A stretch of DNA of 64,000 nucleotides, taken from NCBI RefSeq assembly GCF_003258705.1, contig NZ_CP029480.1, positions 744,001 through 808,000 of the forward strand, given 5' to 3'. Every line of letters starts with the position of its first letter. Position 1 is the stretch's first letter. Source of the stretch: Arcticibacterium luteifluviistationis (GTDB lineage: Bacteria; Bacteroidota; Bacteroidia; Cytophagales; Spirosomataceae). Shown here in pieces: positions 54,395-62,995 of this stretch. Both the position numbers and the translations under genes were made by a program. The notes below the pieces were generated by a model. That model made no database searches. It saw only the letters and a program-made list of their open reading frames with translations, and had not been told where the DNA came from.

Positions 54395-55237
54395 ATGAAA
54401 TCACAACATAGAATTGCCTTCTGTACGGATTTCTCTCCCAACGCCTCAACAGCTTTAGATAGTTTACTATTCAGTATTTGGAATTACAATTTGGGAATAG
54501 ACATTATTCATCTAATAGAAGATAATGAAAAAGAAACTCTGCGAAAAATAGACGAATTACGTGAAAGCTTAAAACACCATGAGGATCATATTGGACTTAT
54601 AGAATTTTTCACTTTCAAAGCTGATGAAAAACACAACTTATTAGACCATTTGAATTCTGATAAATATATCTATGTAGAGTTAGGGTTGAAAGGGAAAAAT
54701 CAGAAGAAAGGTTTGGGAGATTTCATTAAATCAGTTTATACAAAAGTCAAAGAGGACATAGTTGTGGTTCCCCCTAGGCGTACCCAAAGCATTGACAATC
54801 GCATTGTCTTATTTTTAGAAAAAGAGCACATTAATTACCTCTACCTGATAAGAAGATATTCAAACTTTTTACAATTTAACTTTTGCAGGCTAACCATGAT
54901 ATTCATGTCTTCAGAAGTCTCTAACCAGAGTGAACTTGAAGCCTATGAAAAACAAGTGAAGGAAATCATTCCTGGGCTAAGTAATAAAGTCCATATTCTT
55001 AATAAGGAGAAATGCGGTAGTTTACTTTTAAACATGGTTAAAGAAAAGAAACAGGATATTTATGTTTTCTTTTCTAATGATTACTTCAATGACTTAATTT
55101 TTAAGTTTCTAGAGGATAGTTTAACCAGTAATGAATTTGATACACCTTTTATGAGACTTTCCACTAGCCCTGAAAGAGTAGAACTATACAAGACTCCCTC
55201 AGGAAATGAGGACAGAGTTCGCTTAAAAGATTTCTAA
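54395..55237 (+). CDS. Divergent universal stress protein-like
   Basis: Two Rossmann-like halves. The first opens HRIAFCTDFSPNASTALDSL and has IIHLIEDNEKETL, then DIVVVPP, where USPs have GS motifs for ATP. The second half (about 135-255) starts IVLFLEKEHINYLYLI. The usual GxxGxxxxG-S ATP-binding motif is not visible, so the second half may be non-binding. The role is unclear, possibly stress response. Confidence 0.55.
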   Translation: MKSQHRIAFCTDFSPNASTALDSLLFSIWNYNLGIDIIHLIEDNEKETLRKIDELRESLKHHEDHIGLIEFFTFKADEKHNLLDHLNSDKYIYVELGLKGKNQKKGLGDFIKSVYTKVKEDIVVVPPRRTQSIDNRIVLFLEKEHINYLYLIRRYSNFLQFNFCRLTMIFMSSEVSNQSELEAYEKQVKEIIPGLSNKVHILNKEKCGSLLLNMVKEKKQDIYVFFSNDYFNDLIFKFLEDSLTSNEFDTPFMRLSTSPERVELYKTPSGNEDRVRLKDF

Positions 55238-55441
55238 GGCTGGTTTCTCTTTTATAGCTCTTGGCCACAAGTGGGCTCAATACCTTCACCATTATTTCTT
55301 AATCCAATCTCAGTCACTCTGCGTTTCTCTCAAGGTTATTAGAGCAACAGTTTATCTCACAGTCTATTAGCCTACCACCTTCTCTTTTCTTCTCGCATCA
55401 CTTTTTTAGCTATATTTAAATTTCAGACCAAACCCTATAAA

Positions 55442-57286
55442 ATGAAAAAATCACTTTTTGCCCTTTGTTTACTCATAGCTCCATTTATTGCTATTCAAGC
55501 CCAGACTTTTAATGCTCCCGAAGGAAGCCATATTAATGTGGATGGCGAACTTAAGAAGTGGCATAAGGTTACCTTAATTTTTGATGGACCTGAGACTTCT
55601 GAAACAAATGATTATAATCCGTTCTTGAATTATAGACTTAATGTGACTTTTACCCATCCTGCTTCTGGGAAGTCTTATAAGGTTCCAGGTTATTTTGCGG
55701 CAGATGGAAATGCAGGTATGAGTTCTGCTACTTCTGGTAATAAATGGAAAGTTCATTTTGCACCAGATGAAATTGGAGCATGGAAATATGCCGTAGAGTT
55801 CAAAAAAGGAAAATGGGCCGCCATTCGCACCAGAACTACAAATGTACCGAGTGCTGAATTTATGGATAATGCAGAGGGAGATTTTACCATTGCCAAATCA
55901 GATAAAATAGGAAGAGACTTCAGAGCTCATGGCAGACTCCAATATGTGGGTGAAGGCTATTTGAAATTTGCGGAAACAGGTAAATACTTTTATAAAGCAG
56001 GTCCAGATGCTCCTGAAAATTTCCTTGCATATACAGGTTTTGATGGAGATTTTGGTACAGATGGGCATAAAGACAATTTGGTTAAAAGTTGGTCTGCCCA
56101 CCTAAAAGACTGGAAAGAAGGAGACCCTACATGGACAGGAGGTAGAGGAAAGGAAATGATAGGAGCTTTAAATTATTTGGCTTCTAAGGGCATGAATGCC
56201 GTTTCATTTTTGACAAACAATATAAAAGGCGACGATCAAAATGTTTTCCCTTACGTTGATTATGACACCTATGACCGGTTTGATTGCTCTAAATTAGACC
56301 AATGGGAAATGGTGTTTACGTATGCTCAAATGCAAGGAATATTTTTGCACTTTAAAACCTTTGAAGCCGAAAACCAAGGTTTGCTAGATAACGGTGGTGT
56401 AGGTGCATTGACAAAACTTTATTACCGTGAATTGGTAGCTCGTTTTGGACATCATTTGGCTCTTAATTGGAATTTATGTGAAGAAACAGGCGACTGGGGT
56501 AATTTTGATAGTTCACCCACAATGCCGCTTTATGAAACAGAAAGACGTGCTTTGGCACAATGTGTTTATGATATTGACCCTTATCATCATCATTTAGTTA
56601 TACATAACGGAAATTGGTTTACGCCTATGTATGGAGAGCAGTCTAAACTAACAGGGGCTTCTCTACAAACAAACCGTGAAGATTTCGCCAATGTAAACCC
56701 ACAAGTTAAAAGAGTGAAAGACGAAGCTAAGGCCGCAGGTAAAATTTGGGCGGTGGCTGTTGATGAACCTGGTGACGCACAGCACGCCTTAATAACTGAC
56801 CAAGAAAACCCAGACCATTTTAATGCCAGAACAAATGCCTTATGGGGAGCTATGCTTGCCGGAGCTTGGGGTACCGAATGGTATTTTGGATATAAACATC
56901 CACACTCCGATCTATCTTGTGAAGACTATAGAAGTAGAGACTTATTCTGGGACATGGCGAATATTTGCATTCGTTTTTTTGAGGAACATGATTTCCCTGT
57001 GAATGAAATGAGTTCTCAGAACAATCTGATTTCGTCGGAGGGTGATTTTTGCTTTGCTAAAGCAGGAGATACCTATATTGTTTTATTAAAAAAAGGAGAA
57101 AAAAGTAATTTGAATCTAGAGGGCCAGAAAGGAGAGTACGCCGTGCATTGGTTTAATCCAAGAACTGGAGGAGTGCTCCAAAACGGCTCTTTGAAAACCA
57201 TAAGGGGAGGCACACAGGTCGCCCTTGGCTTACCTCCATCTGATAGCGGTAAAGATTGGATTGTGGTAGTGAAGAAAAAGTTATAG
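55442..57286 (+). CDS. Exported DUF5060 glycoside-hydrolase-like protein
   Basis: Signal peptide ending IQAQ. N-terminal DUF5060 beta-sandwich (VTLIFDGPETSETNDYNPFL, then KVHFAPDEIGAWKYAVEF), a central TIM barrel (GMNAVSFLTNNIKGDD, LNWNLCEETGDWGNF) and a C-terminal sandwich like the putative collagen-binding domain (YIVLLKKGEK, VHWFNPRTGG). This trio is typical of exported Bacteroidota glycosidases. Glu in LCEETG is a candidate acid. Target unknown. Confidence 0.85.
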   Translation: MKKSLFALCLLIAPFIAIQAQTFNAPEGSHINVDGELKKWHKVTLIFDGPETSETNDYNPFLNYRLNVTFTHPASGKSYKVPGYFAADGNAGMSSATSGNKWKVHFAPDEIGAWKYAVEFKKGKWAAIRTRTTNVPSAEFMDNAEGDFTIAKSDKIGRDFRAHGRLQYVGEGYLKFAETGKYFYKAGPDAPENFLAYTGFDGDFGTDGHKDNLVKSWSAHLKDWKEGDPTWTGGRGKEMIGALNYLASKGMNAVSFLTNNIKGDDQNVFPYVDYDTYDRFDCSKLDQWEMVFTYAQMQGIFLHFKTFEAENQGLLDNGGVGALTKLYYRELVARFGHHLALNWNLCEETGDWGNFDSSPTMPLYETERRALAQCVYDIDPYHHHLVIHNGNWFTPMYGEQSKLTGASLQTNREDFANVNPQVKRVKDEAKAAGKIWAVAVDEPGDAQHALITDQENPDHFNARTNALWGAMLAGAWGTEWYFGYKHPHSDLSCEDYRSRDLFWDMANICIRFFEEHDFPVNEMSSQNNLISSEGDFCFAKAGDTYIVLLKKGEKSNLNLEGQKGEYAVHWFNPRTGGVLQNGSLKTIRGGTQVALGLPPSDSGKDWIVVVKKKL

Positions 57287-57439
57287 TTCGTTTTCCAGAG
57301 CTTTCTACACCTAAGAATGCTCTGCAAAATATAAAACAGATGCTCCATCATGGGGGCATCAAGCTCTAAAGTTGTCTTAAAGAAGTATAGATTTTGATGA
57401 CCTATATTTATTCCAAAGAGAACAAAAAAATAGCAGTTC

Positions 57440-58894
57440 GTGCAGAAAGTAAAATCATTCCTTATTCTATTCTTTTTTAGCTTATCCACCTGTTTTTCTC
57501 AGTCGGAGATTAGTGCAGAGCTTTTGAAGGAAGACTTAAGTATTTTGAAGTTTAATTTGGAGCATATTCATGCTGGTTTTTACACTTATACCAATAAGCC
57601 AATCATGGATGAAGAGTTTGACAGGTTGCGGTATTCCCTCACTCAGCCCATGTCTTCCATTGCGTTTTATAGAAAGTTAATTGACCTCAATAAATTCATT
57701 AGAAATGGGCATACTAATATTATGCCCAATGCGGCCTATGAAAAAGCCATTAAACAGTCCTTTACCTTATTGCCCCTGGAGGTCTATTTTGACAAAAACA
57801 CACTATATATTTTAAAGAATAACTCTGCCGATAGCTCGATAAAAGAGGGAAGCCAGATTATAACAATTAATGGCGAAAATGCAGTAGAGCTATTTAAAGA
57901 AATATCGGAGAAAATGCCACGCGATGGTTACAACACTACTTTCCCTGAAAAGATTACCAACCTTTCTTTTAATGAATTATATGCCTCCATTAAAGGTGTT
58001 AGTGCTATGTATAAACTGGAGTTGATTTCACCTAATGGGGAGATTGTAAGTTTGGACTTAAAAGGACTTACTAAGGAGCTTATCAAAAAGAACAAATGGG
58101 AAAGGTATCAGGATGACGGCTCTTGGTGGGGCATGCGAGAGCAACCTGTCTTAAAGCTTAATATTGACAAAGAAGCGGCAGTTATGGGCGTTCAAACTTT
58201 CTCCATTTATTATGCTAAAAAAGTGAAGCAAAACTTCAAAAAGTTCTTTGACGAGTCATTTGCTCAGCTAGAAAAAGCGAAGGTTAAACATCTTATTATA
58301 GACCTCAGAGACAATGGAGGAGGCGACGAACAACCGACCTTAGAACTGTTCTCTCATTTGACCGAGCAGCCTTTTACCTTTTACGAGGATATGTATACCA
58401 TCACAAACAAAATCCCTAACCCTAAGTTTTACAATCTTAATGGTTTTTATATGAATGCTTTGTATCCTATTTTCAAATTAAAAAAGAACGAAGACAGATA
58501 TTCCATAAAAGGGATTCCTGGAATGAAGACTTTCAAACCTGCCGATTCTGTTTTTAAAGGAAAAGTTTACGTACTGACCAATGGTCATTCATTTTCAGCG
58601 ACTGGCGAAATAACTTCTTTTATAAAAAATGCCAACAGAGCTACTTTCATTGGTGAAGAAGTAGGCGGAAATACCAATCAAAACGTAAGTGGAACTACCG
58701 GAACCCTCACTTTACCAAATTCTAAAGTCAGAGTAAGAATTCCGATAGAATTATTTAAGCTGAATGTAAACCACCTCGATTCAATGCATGGTGTAATACC
58801 AGATTATACTGTCAGAAACTCTATTCAAGACGAACTGGAAGGAAATGACAGTGTTATGAATTTTGCTTTAAAACTTATTGCCAAGCAAAAATAA
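57440..58894 (+). CDS. S41 family C-terminal processing peptidase
   Basis: GTG start. Signal peptide ending FSQ. The N-terminal PDZ-like half is followed by the catalytic core: LIIDLRDNGGG, then VLTNGHSFSATGEITSFI, where the Ser of FSATGE is the nucleophile, and FIGEEVGGNTNQNVSG with the partner residues. Probably cleaves periplasmic or outer-membrane proteins. The gene follows the DUF5060 gene by 153 nt. Confidence 0.86.
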   Translation: MQKVKSFLILFFFSLSTCFSQSEISAELLKEDLSILKFNLEHIHAGFYTYTNKPIMDEEFDRLRYSLTQPMSSIAFYRKLIDLNKFIRNGHTNIMPNAAYEKAIKQSFTLLPLEVYFDKNTLYILKNNSADSSIKEGSQIITINGENAVELFKEISEKMPRDGYNTTFPEKITNLSFNELYASIKGVSAMYKLELISPNGEIVSLDLKGLTKELIKKNKWERYQDDGSWWGMREQPVLKLNIDKEAAVMGVQTFSIYYAKKVKQNFKKFFDESFAQLEKAKVKHLIIDLRDNGGGDEQPTLELFSHLTEQPFTFYEDMYTITNKIPNPKFYNLNGFYMNALYPIFKLKKNEDRYSIKGIPGMKTFKPADSVFKGKVYVLTNGHSFSATGEITSFIKNANRATFIGEEVGGNTNQNVSGTTGTLTLPNSKVRVRIPIELFKLNVNHLDSMHGVIPDYTVRNSIQDELEGNDSVMNFALKLIAKQK

Positions 58895-59152
58895 GTATCT
58901 GAATTTATAGATTCTATCACTATCTCAAAGCCAGAATATGGACAACACAATCAAGGATATTAACTACTAAAGAGGATATACGTAAAAGCAGCTTTCTTTT
59001 TGTTTCAAAGATAACTTGTACTAGATTTGAGAAGCACCGCATCATCCCACAGAGGGAAGAAAAGAGTGCAAAATCTCAAATGCCTGCCAATTGACAGACC
59101 GAGAGATTTCAAACATCGAATACAACACCCTAACAAATAATACCTTTCTAAA

Positions 59153-60049
59153 ATGAAGCGACATACCTATAAGAAATTAGCCTTCCTAGTATCCTTTATA
59201 TTTTTAAGCGGCATAGCCATTTCGCAAGACTCACAAAAACCCTTTAAAGTTATCACGTATAACATTTGGAATGGATTTGATTGGGGAAAAGATAATGACA
59301 GGAAAGAGAAACTAACAACTTGGGTCAAATCTCAACAGCCTGATGTATTGGCACTTCAAGAACTGTGCGGCTATACGCAAGAAATGCTTTTAGAAGATGC
59401 TAAAAAATGGGGGCACAACTATGCTGAAATTTTAAAAACTTCTGGATATCCGGTTGGTATAACATCCAATCAACCCATCGAGGTAAAAGAAAAATTGCTT
59501 GAAAATATGCATCATGGTGCATTGCACTGCAGCGTGGCTGATATAGACTTTTTCATTATTCATTTTTCACCTTTTAGCTTTCTTAAAAGACATGAAGAGT
59601 CTAAAATTATTTTAGATAAACTATCTAAACTGCCTATAAAACAGGAGAAATACTTAGTCTTAGGCGACTTTAATGCTTTCTCCCCTCATGACGCAGATTT
59701 ATACAAAAACAGCAATACGTTGCTTGAATCCATGCAAGCTGCAGAAAAAGAGCATGATCATATTAGGAATTTAATAAATGGCAAAATGGAGTATGGGGTA
59801 ATTGGCTCTCTTTTGGGTTATCCCTTAATCGATATAACTCAAAGGTATACCTCAGGCATGAACGAAAGGTTTAGCTGCCCAACTCAAGTTTTTGAAACAG
59901 AAAAAAGAAGTGAAAAAACAAAACGTATAGACTATATTTTAGTATCTCCCTCACTGGCTGAGAAATGCATAAATGCCAAAGTATTTAATCAAAACGAAAC
60001 CTATTATTTGTCAGACCATTATCCAGTAATGGCTGAGTTTAGTTTTTAA
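59153..60049 (+). CDS. Exported endonuclease/exonuclease/phosphatase family protein, copy 1
   Basis: Signal peptide ending AISQ. The EEP fold shows FKVITYNIWNGFD, QQPDVLALQELCG, LVLGDFNAFSPHD and RIDYILVSPSL, then YYLSDHYPVMAEF, the Asn/Glu/Asp/His metal and catalytic set. Likely a secreted phosphodiesterase or nuclease. A second EEP gene follows after 53 nt. Confidence 0.88.
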   Translation: MKRHTYKKLAFLVSFIFLSGIAISQDSQKPFKVITYNIWNGFDWGKDNDRKEKLTTWVKSQQPDVLALQELCGYTQEMLLEDAKKWGHNYAEILKTSGYPVGITSNQPIEVKEKLLENMHHGALHCSVADIDFFIIHFSPFSFLKRHEESKIILDKLSKLPIKQEKYLVLGDFNAFSPHDADLYKNSNTLLESMQAAEKEHDHIRNLINGKMEYGVIGSLLGYPLIDITQRYTSGMNERFSCPTQVFETEKRSEKTKRIDYILVSPSLAEKCINAKVFNQNETYYLSDHYPVMAEFSF

Positions 60050-60102
60050 CACCAACTTACAAAACCTACCTTTTAGGCTTTTTTATCAACAGTATCATCA
60101 AA

Positions 60103-61017
60103 ATGAGATTATTTAAAATATGCGGTCTGTTATTCTTCTGTCTAATAGCAGAAACGCAAGCACAAAATAATACCTTCAAAGTAATGTCTTGGAACATCTT
60201 GCATGGAGCCAATGACATTGAAAATGGGCAGGAAAATGCTATTAAAATCATAAGAGAAATCAACCCTGATGTCCTTTTGATGGTCGAGACCTATGGCTCG
60301 GGCAAATTGATTGCTCAAACTTTAGGCTATAACTTTCATCTTATTGCCGCCGAAGGCACTCCTTTAGATGACAAGCGTGTAAACTTATCCATCTATTCCA
60401 AATACCCTTTTGGGAATAGAATTGACACAAAACATCCATTCTATTTGGGCGGTATTGAGATTGTAATTGCCAATAAAAAGATACGTTTTTTTTCTAATTG
60501 GTTTCACTATTTGCCTTGGAGTGATGAACCTGAAAAAATGGGCAAATCAGCGGAAGAATTATTAACATGGGAACAAACTGGTTCTAGGTATGAAATGATT
60601 CAAAAGGTACTTCCTTATTTGGAAAAATATACGCAGGAAACAGATTCTATTCCAATGGTTTTTGGTGGAGACATGAATTCTCCATCCCATAAGGACTGGG
60701 GAAATGAAACAAAAGAGCTACATAATGGTTTGGTAGTGCCGTGGTATGCCACAAAGGTCTTGGAAAAATTAGGACTTATTGACTCCTACAGGGAAGTTAA
60801 TCCTAACCCTATTAAATTCCCTGGAATTACGTGGGATACTAAAGGCAAAAATGACGCACATAGGATAGACTATATTTTTCATAAAGGAAAATCAATTCGA
60901 CCTATAAAATCAGATTCTTATAATGCTTTTCTGAACGAACCATTCTCTATAAATAACAAAGAAATAAGGTATCCCTCAGACCATGGGATTGTAGTTACTA
61001 CGTATGAGATTCTTTAG
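60103..61017 (+). CDS. Exported endonuclease/exonuclease/phosphatase family protein, copy 2
   Basis: Signal peptide ending AQAQ. EEP landmarks: FKVMSWNILHGAND, INPDVLLMVETYG, MVFGGDMNSPSH, GITWDTKGKNDAHRIDYIF and YPSDHGIVVT. Although tandem with copy 1, the two differ widely, so this is an old duplication or a joined pair. It may use a different substrate. Confidence 0.88.
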   Translation: MRLFKICGLLFFCLIAETQAQNNTFKVMSWNILHGANDIENGQENAIKIIREINPDVLLMVETYGSGKLIAQTLGYNFHLIAAEGTPLDDKRVNLSIYSKYPFGNRIDTKHPFYLGGIEIVIANKKIRFFSNWFHYLPWSDEPEKMGKSAEELLTWEQTGSRYEMIQKVLPYLEKYTQETDSIPMVFGGDMNSPSHKDWGNETKELHNGLVVPWYATKVLEKLGLIDSYREVNPNPIKFPGITWDTKGKNDAHRIDYIFHKGKSIRPIKSDSYNAFLNEPFSINNKEIRYPSDHGIVVTTYEIL

Positions 61018-61233
61018 TCTACTAGTTATGCTGCTATTCCGAAGTAGGCTTCAAAAGCACAATTAGAATTTAATCAGAATTTTTGAGTATAGTTTTTTTT
61101 GAGAAATGAATGGTTTAAGATAAAGATTAGCTGAAATTACCCAGAGTCCTCAATGACACCTGCTAGAGGAAATTATTTGAGATAGTATGCTTAGTTCTCT
61201 CAAATGGAACTATTCTCTTTTTTGAAGATGACG

Positions 61234-61989
61234 TTAAGATTTTAATATCGCCCATTCTAAGAACTCTTTCCCTTTTTGAGTCAGCACAACATACTGATTA
61301 CTATGTTCATACAATTCTAAAAAACCTAGAGCTATCGCAATATGAACATTAGGAATTCTATCTTTCTTAATTTCATTATTCATTAATAAATCTTTACCTC
61401 TATCTATAAAGTCATTTAACTTTCCAGAATGCCATAAATCTTCAAAAGTAGGTGTTCTAGAAGGAGTATTCTTAATAACATTATCCTCTTCATTTACTTC
61501 TTTAATTTCTTTTTTATTATCCATTTCGATATAAAGAGCCTTTATTTCCTCCTCTAACTCCTTAATTTGAAGCTTACTTTTAGTTTCGTAGTTTTCAAAT
61601 TCGGCATCTTTACTTCTTAATTCTCTTTTTAATTCTCTTGATTGCTCAGAGGTTAACAACTGCCTATCTTCAAAATAGTTCTTATCATTAGTTCTAGTCT
61701 TTTGAAACTTCAATCCAAGCCTATAAGCAGCATTGGCCAAAAAAGGTACTAAAATAAGTAGAACAGCAGTTGAGGCAATTGGATAGAAAGCAAGAAAATC
61801 CCATGTCAAATATTCCCTTTCTATATACTTAACCTTATTCTGTCCTAAAATTCTCTCATCTACAAAAAAAGTCAAATACCATATTCTCCAATTCCATATT
61901 AACCACGACAAAATAAAGGTTCCATAAAGAGGACTAATAGCTCTCTCATATAAAATGGCACTAATCGATTTTCTTAACTCAGAGATCAT
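61234..61989 (-). CDS. Two-helix membrane protein with a coiled coil
   Basis: Two membrane segments near residues 18-38 (GTFILSWLIWNWRIWYLTFF) and 67-90 (FLAFYPIASTAVLLILVPF). A long coiled coil follows (about 105-165, many Lys/Glu heptads such as KRELRSKDAEFENYETKSKL). The C-terminal 65 residues look like a winged-helix (IPNVHIAIALGFLELYEHSN). Family unknown; a sensing or membrane-bound DNA-linked role is only suggested by shape. Confidence 0.6.
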   Translation of the reverse strand: MISELRKSISAILYERAISPLYGTFILSWLIWNWRIWYLTFFVDERILGQNKVKYIEREYLTWDFLAFYPIASTAVLLILVPFLANAAYRLGLKFQKTRTNDKNYFEDRQLLTSEQSRELKRELRSKDAEFENYETKSKLQIKELEEEIKALYIEMDNKKEIKEVNEEDNVIKNTPSRTPTFEDLWHSGKLNDFIDRGKDLLMNNEIKKDRIPNVHIAIALGFLELYEHSNQYVVLTQKGKEFLEWAILKS

Positions 61990-62287
61990 GGATTCAGTAA
62001 TAATATTTGGTAATAAAACTACTAAATTACTTTAATTAACTCTAAAAAGTAAGGGTGAAAATATCTAGTCATATCGCCCCCTAAATCAAAGAGAAAATTT
62101 CCCTCAGCCGAGTCACGCTTGCGGACTCTGCTGTACTTCTAGGTTAAATACGGTAGCTTTACCTCATGGCTATAAATGTAAAAATGAATGTACAACACTT
62201 TTAAGCAGTTATAGAGTAATACCCCAGAGTCCGATCTGGCGAGCCCCCGCAAGGGGAAAAAACAATCTCAATATTGTTGACAGGTTT

Positions 62288-62632
62288 TTATCCATTCAAA
62301 TCCAAAGCATCTATTTCACGGGCCAAAACATGTGATAAACCATTAATAATAGCTTCTATGTTTCGTCTCCCATGAAGAATCGTGGCGATAACAATACCGT
62401 TTTCGCCAGTTTTGTAAATAGCAAAATGTTTTCCGACAGGTGCCATACAGAAGGGAAATGACCTATTTTTTCTTAGTATTCCAATTTCAGGATTTTGAGC
62501 AATTTTTCCGAAAGCATCGTACAACTCAGACATATAGTTGTCTGTTTGACCTTCACCCCATTTTTCAATAGAATACTTTTCAATTTCTAAAAGGTCTAAT
62601 ATGGCTCTCTTAGTTAGGAAGAACTCAGCCAT
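62288..62632 (-). CDS. ParE/RelE-type toxin
   Basis: A plasmid-stabilisation toxin fold of 114 residues: AEFFLTKRAILDLLEIEKYS, then GILRKNRSFPFCMAPVGKHF, and AIYKTGENGIVIATILHGRR with the closing Arg residues. ParE toxins inhibit gyrase, RelE toxins cut mRNA; the tail (GENGIVIATILHGRRN) is more ParE-like. 3 nt separate it from the antitoxin gene upstream. Confidence 0.9.
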   Translation of the reverse strand: MAEFFLTKRAILDLLEIEKYSIEKWGEGQTDNYMSELYDAFGKIAQNPEIGILRKNRSFPFCMAPVGKHFAIYKTGENGIVIATILHGRRNIEAIINGLSHVLAREIDALDLNG

Positions 62633-62635
62633 AAT

Positions 62636-62902
62636 TTATTCCCAATTTTGAAATTGCTTCTGCTTAAAAAGCTCCTTATCTTTTTTCCAGCTTCCACTAG
62701 ATTTAATAGTACGACTTTCTTTAATATCCGTAAAACCTTCCATTATACTAGAATAAACCTGAGACAGTTCACCTTCCATATCACGACGAATTAATGAACG
62801 GATGTATTCACTTGGAGTTTCGTATAAGGCATCCGAGCCAACCATTGAATTTACATGATCAGCCAAAGGCTTTGATAATCTGGCGTTAATTCTGTCTGAC
62901 AT
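62636..62902 (-). CDS. Ribbon-helix-helix antitoxin (ParD type)
   Basis: ATG at 62902 gives MSDRINARLSKPLADHVNSM, then PSEYIRSLIRRDME, a ribbon-helix-helix DNA-binding domain. The C-terminus (SGSWKKDKELFKQKQFQNWE) would bind the toxin. The earlier ATG at 62935 adds 11 residues and is less likely. Precedes the toxin by 3 nt, the normal order with the repressor first. Confidence 0.88.
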   Translation of the reverse strand: MSDRINARLSKPLADHVNSMVGSDALYETPSEYIRSLIRRDMEGELSQVYSSIMEGFTDIKESRTIKSSGSWKKDKELFKQKQFQNWE

Positions 62903-62995
62903 ATTTTTCTTTGTTAAGTAATCTAAATGTCGCAATAAATGCTCAATTTGTCACCACCTCTGGATGGATTCTTTATTCACAAACGCTGCTACCCA

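Noticed and set aside
62245-62265. GC-rich hairpin GCCCCCGCAAGGGG behind the toxin gene
   Set aside because: The A-run lies on the wrong side for a minus-strand terminator and the stem is short, so I do not list it as one.
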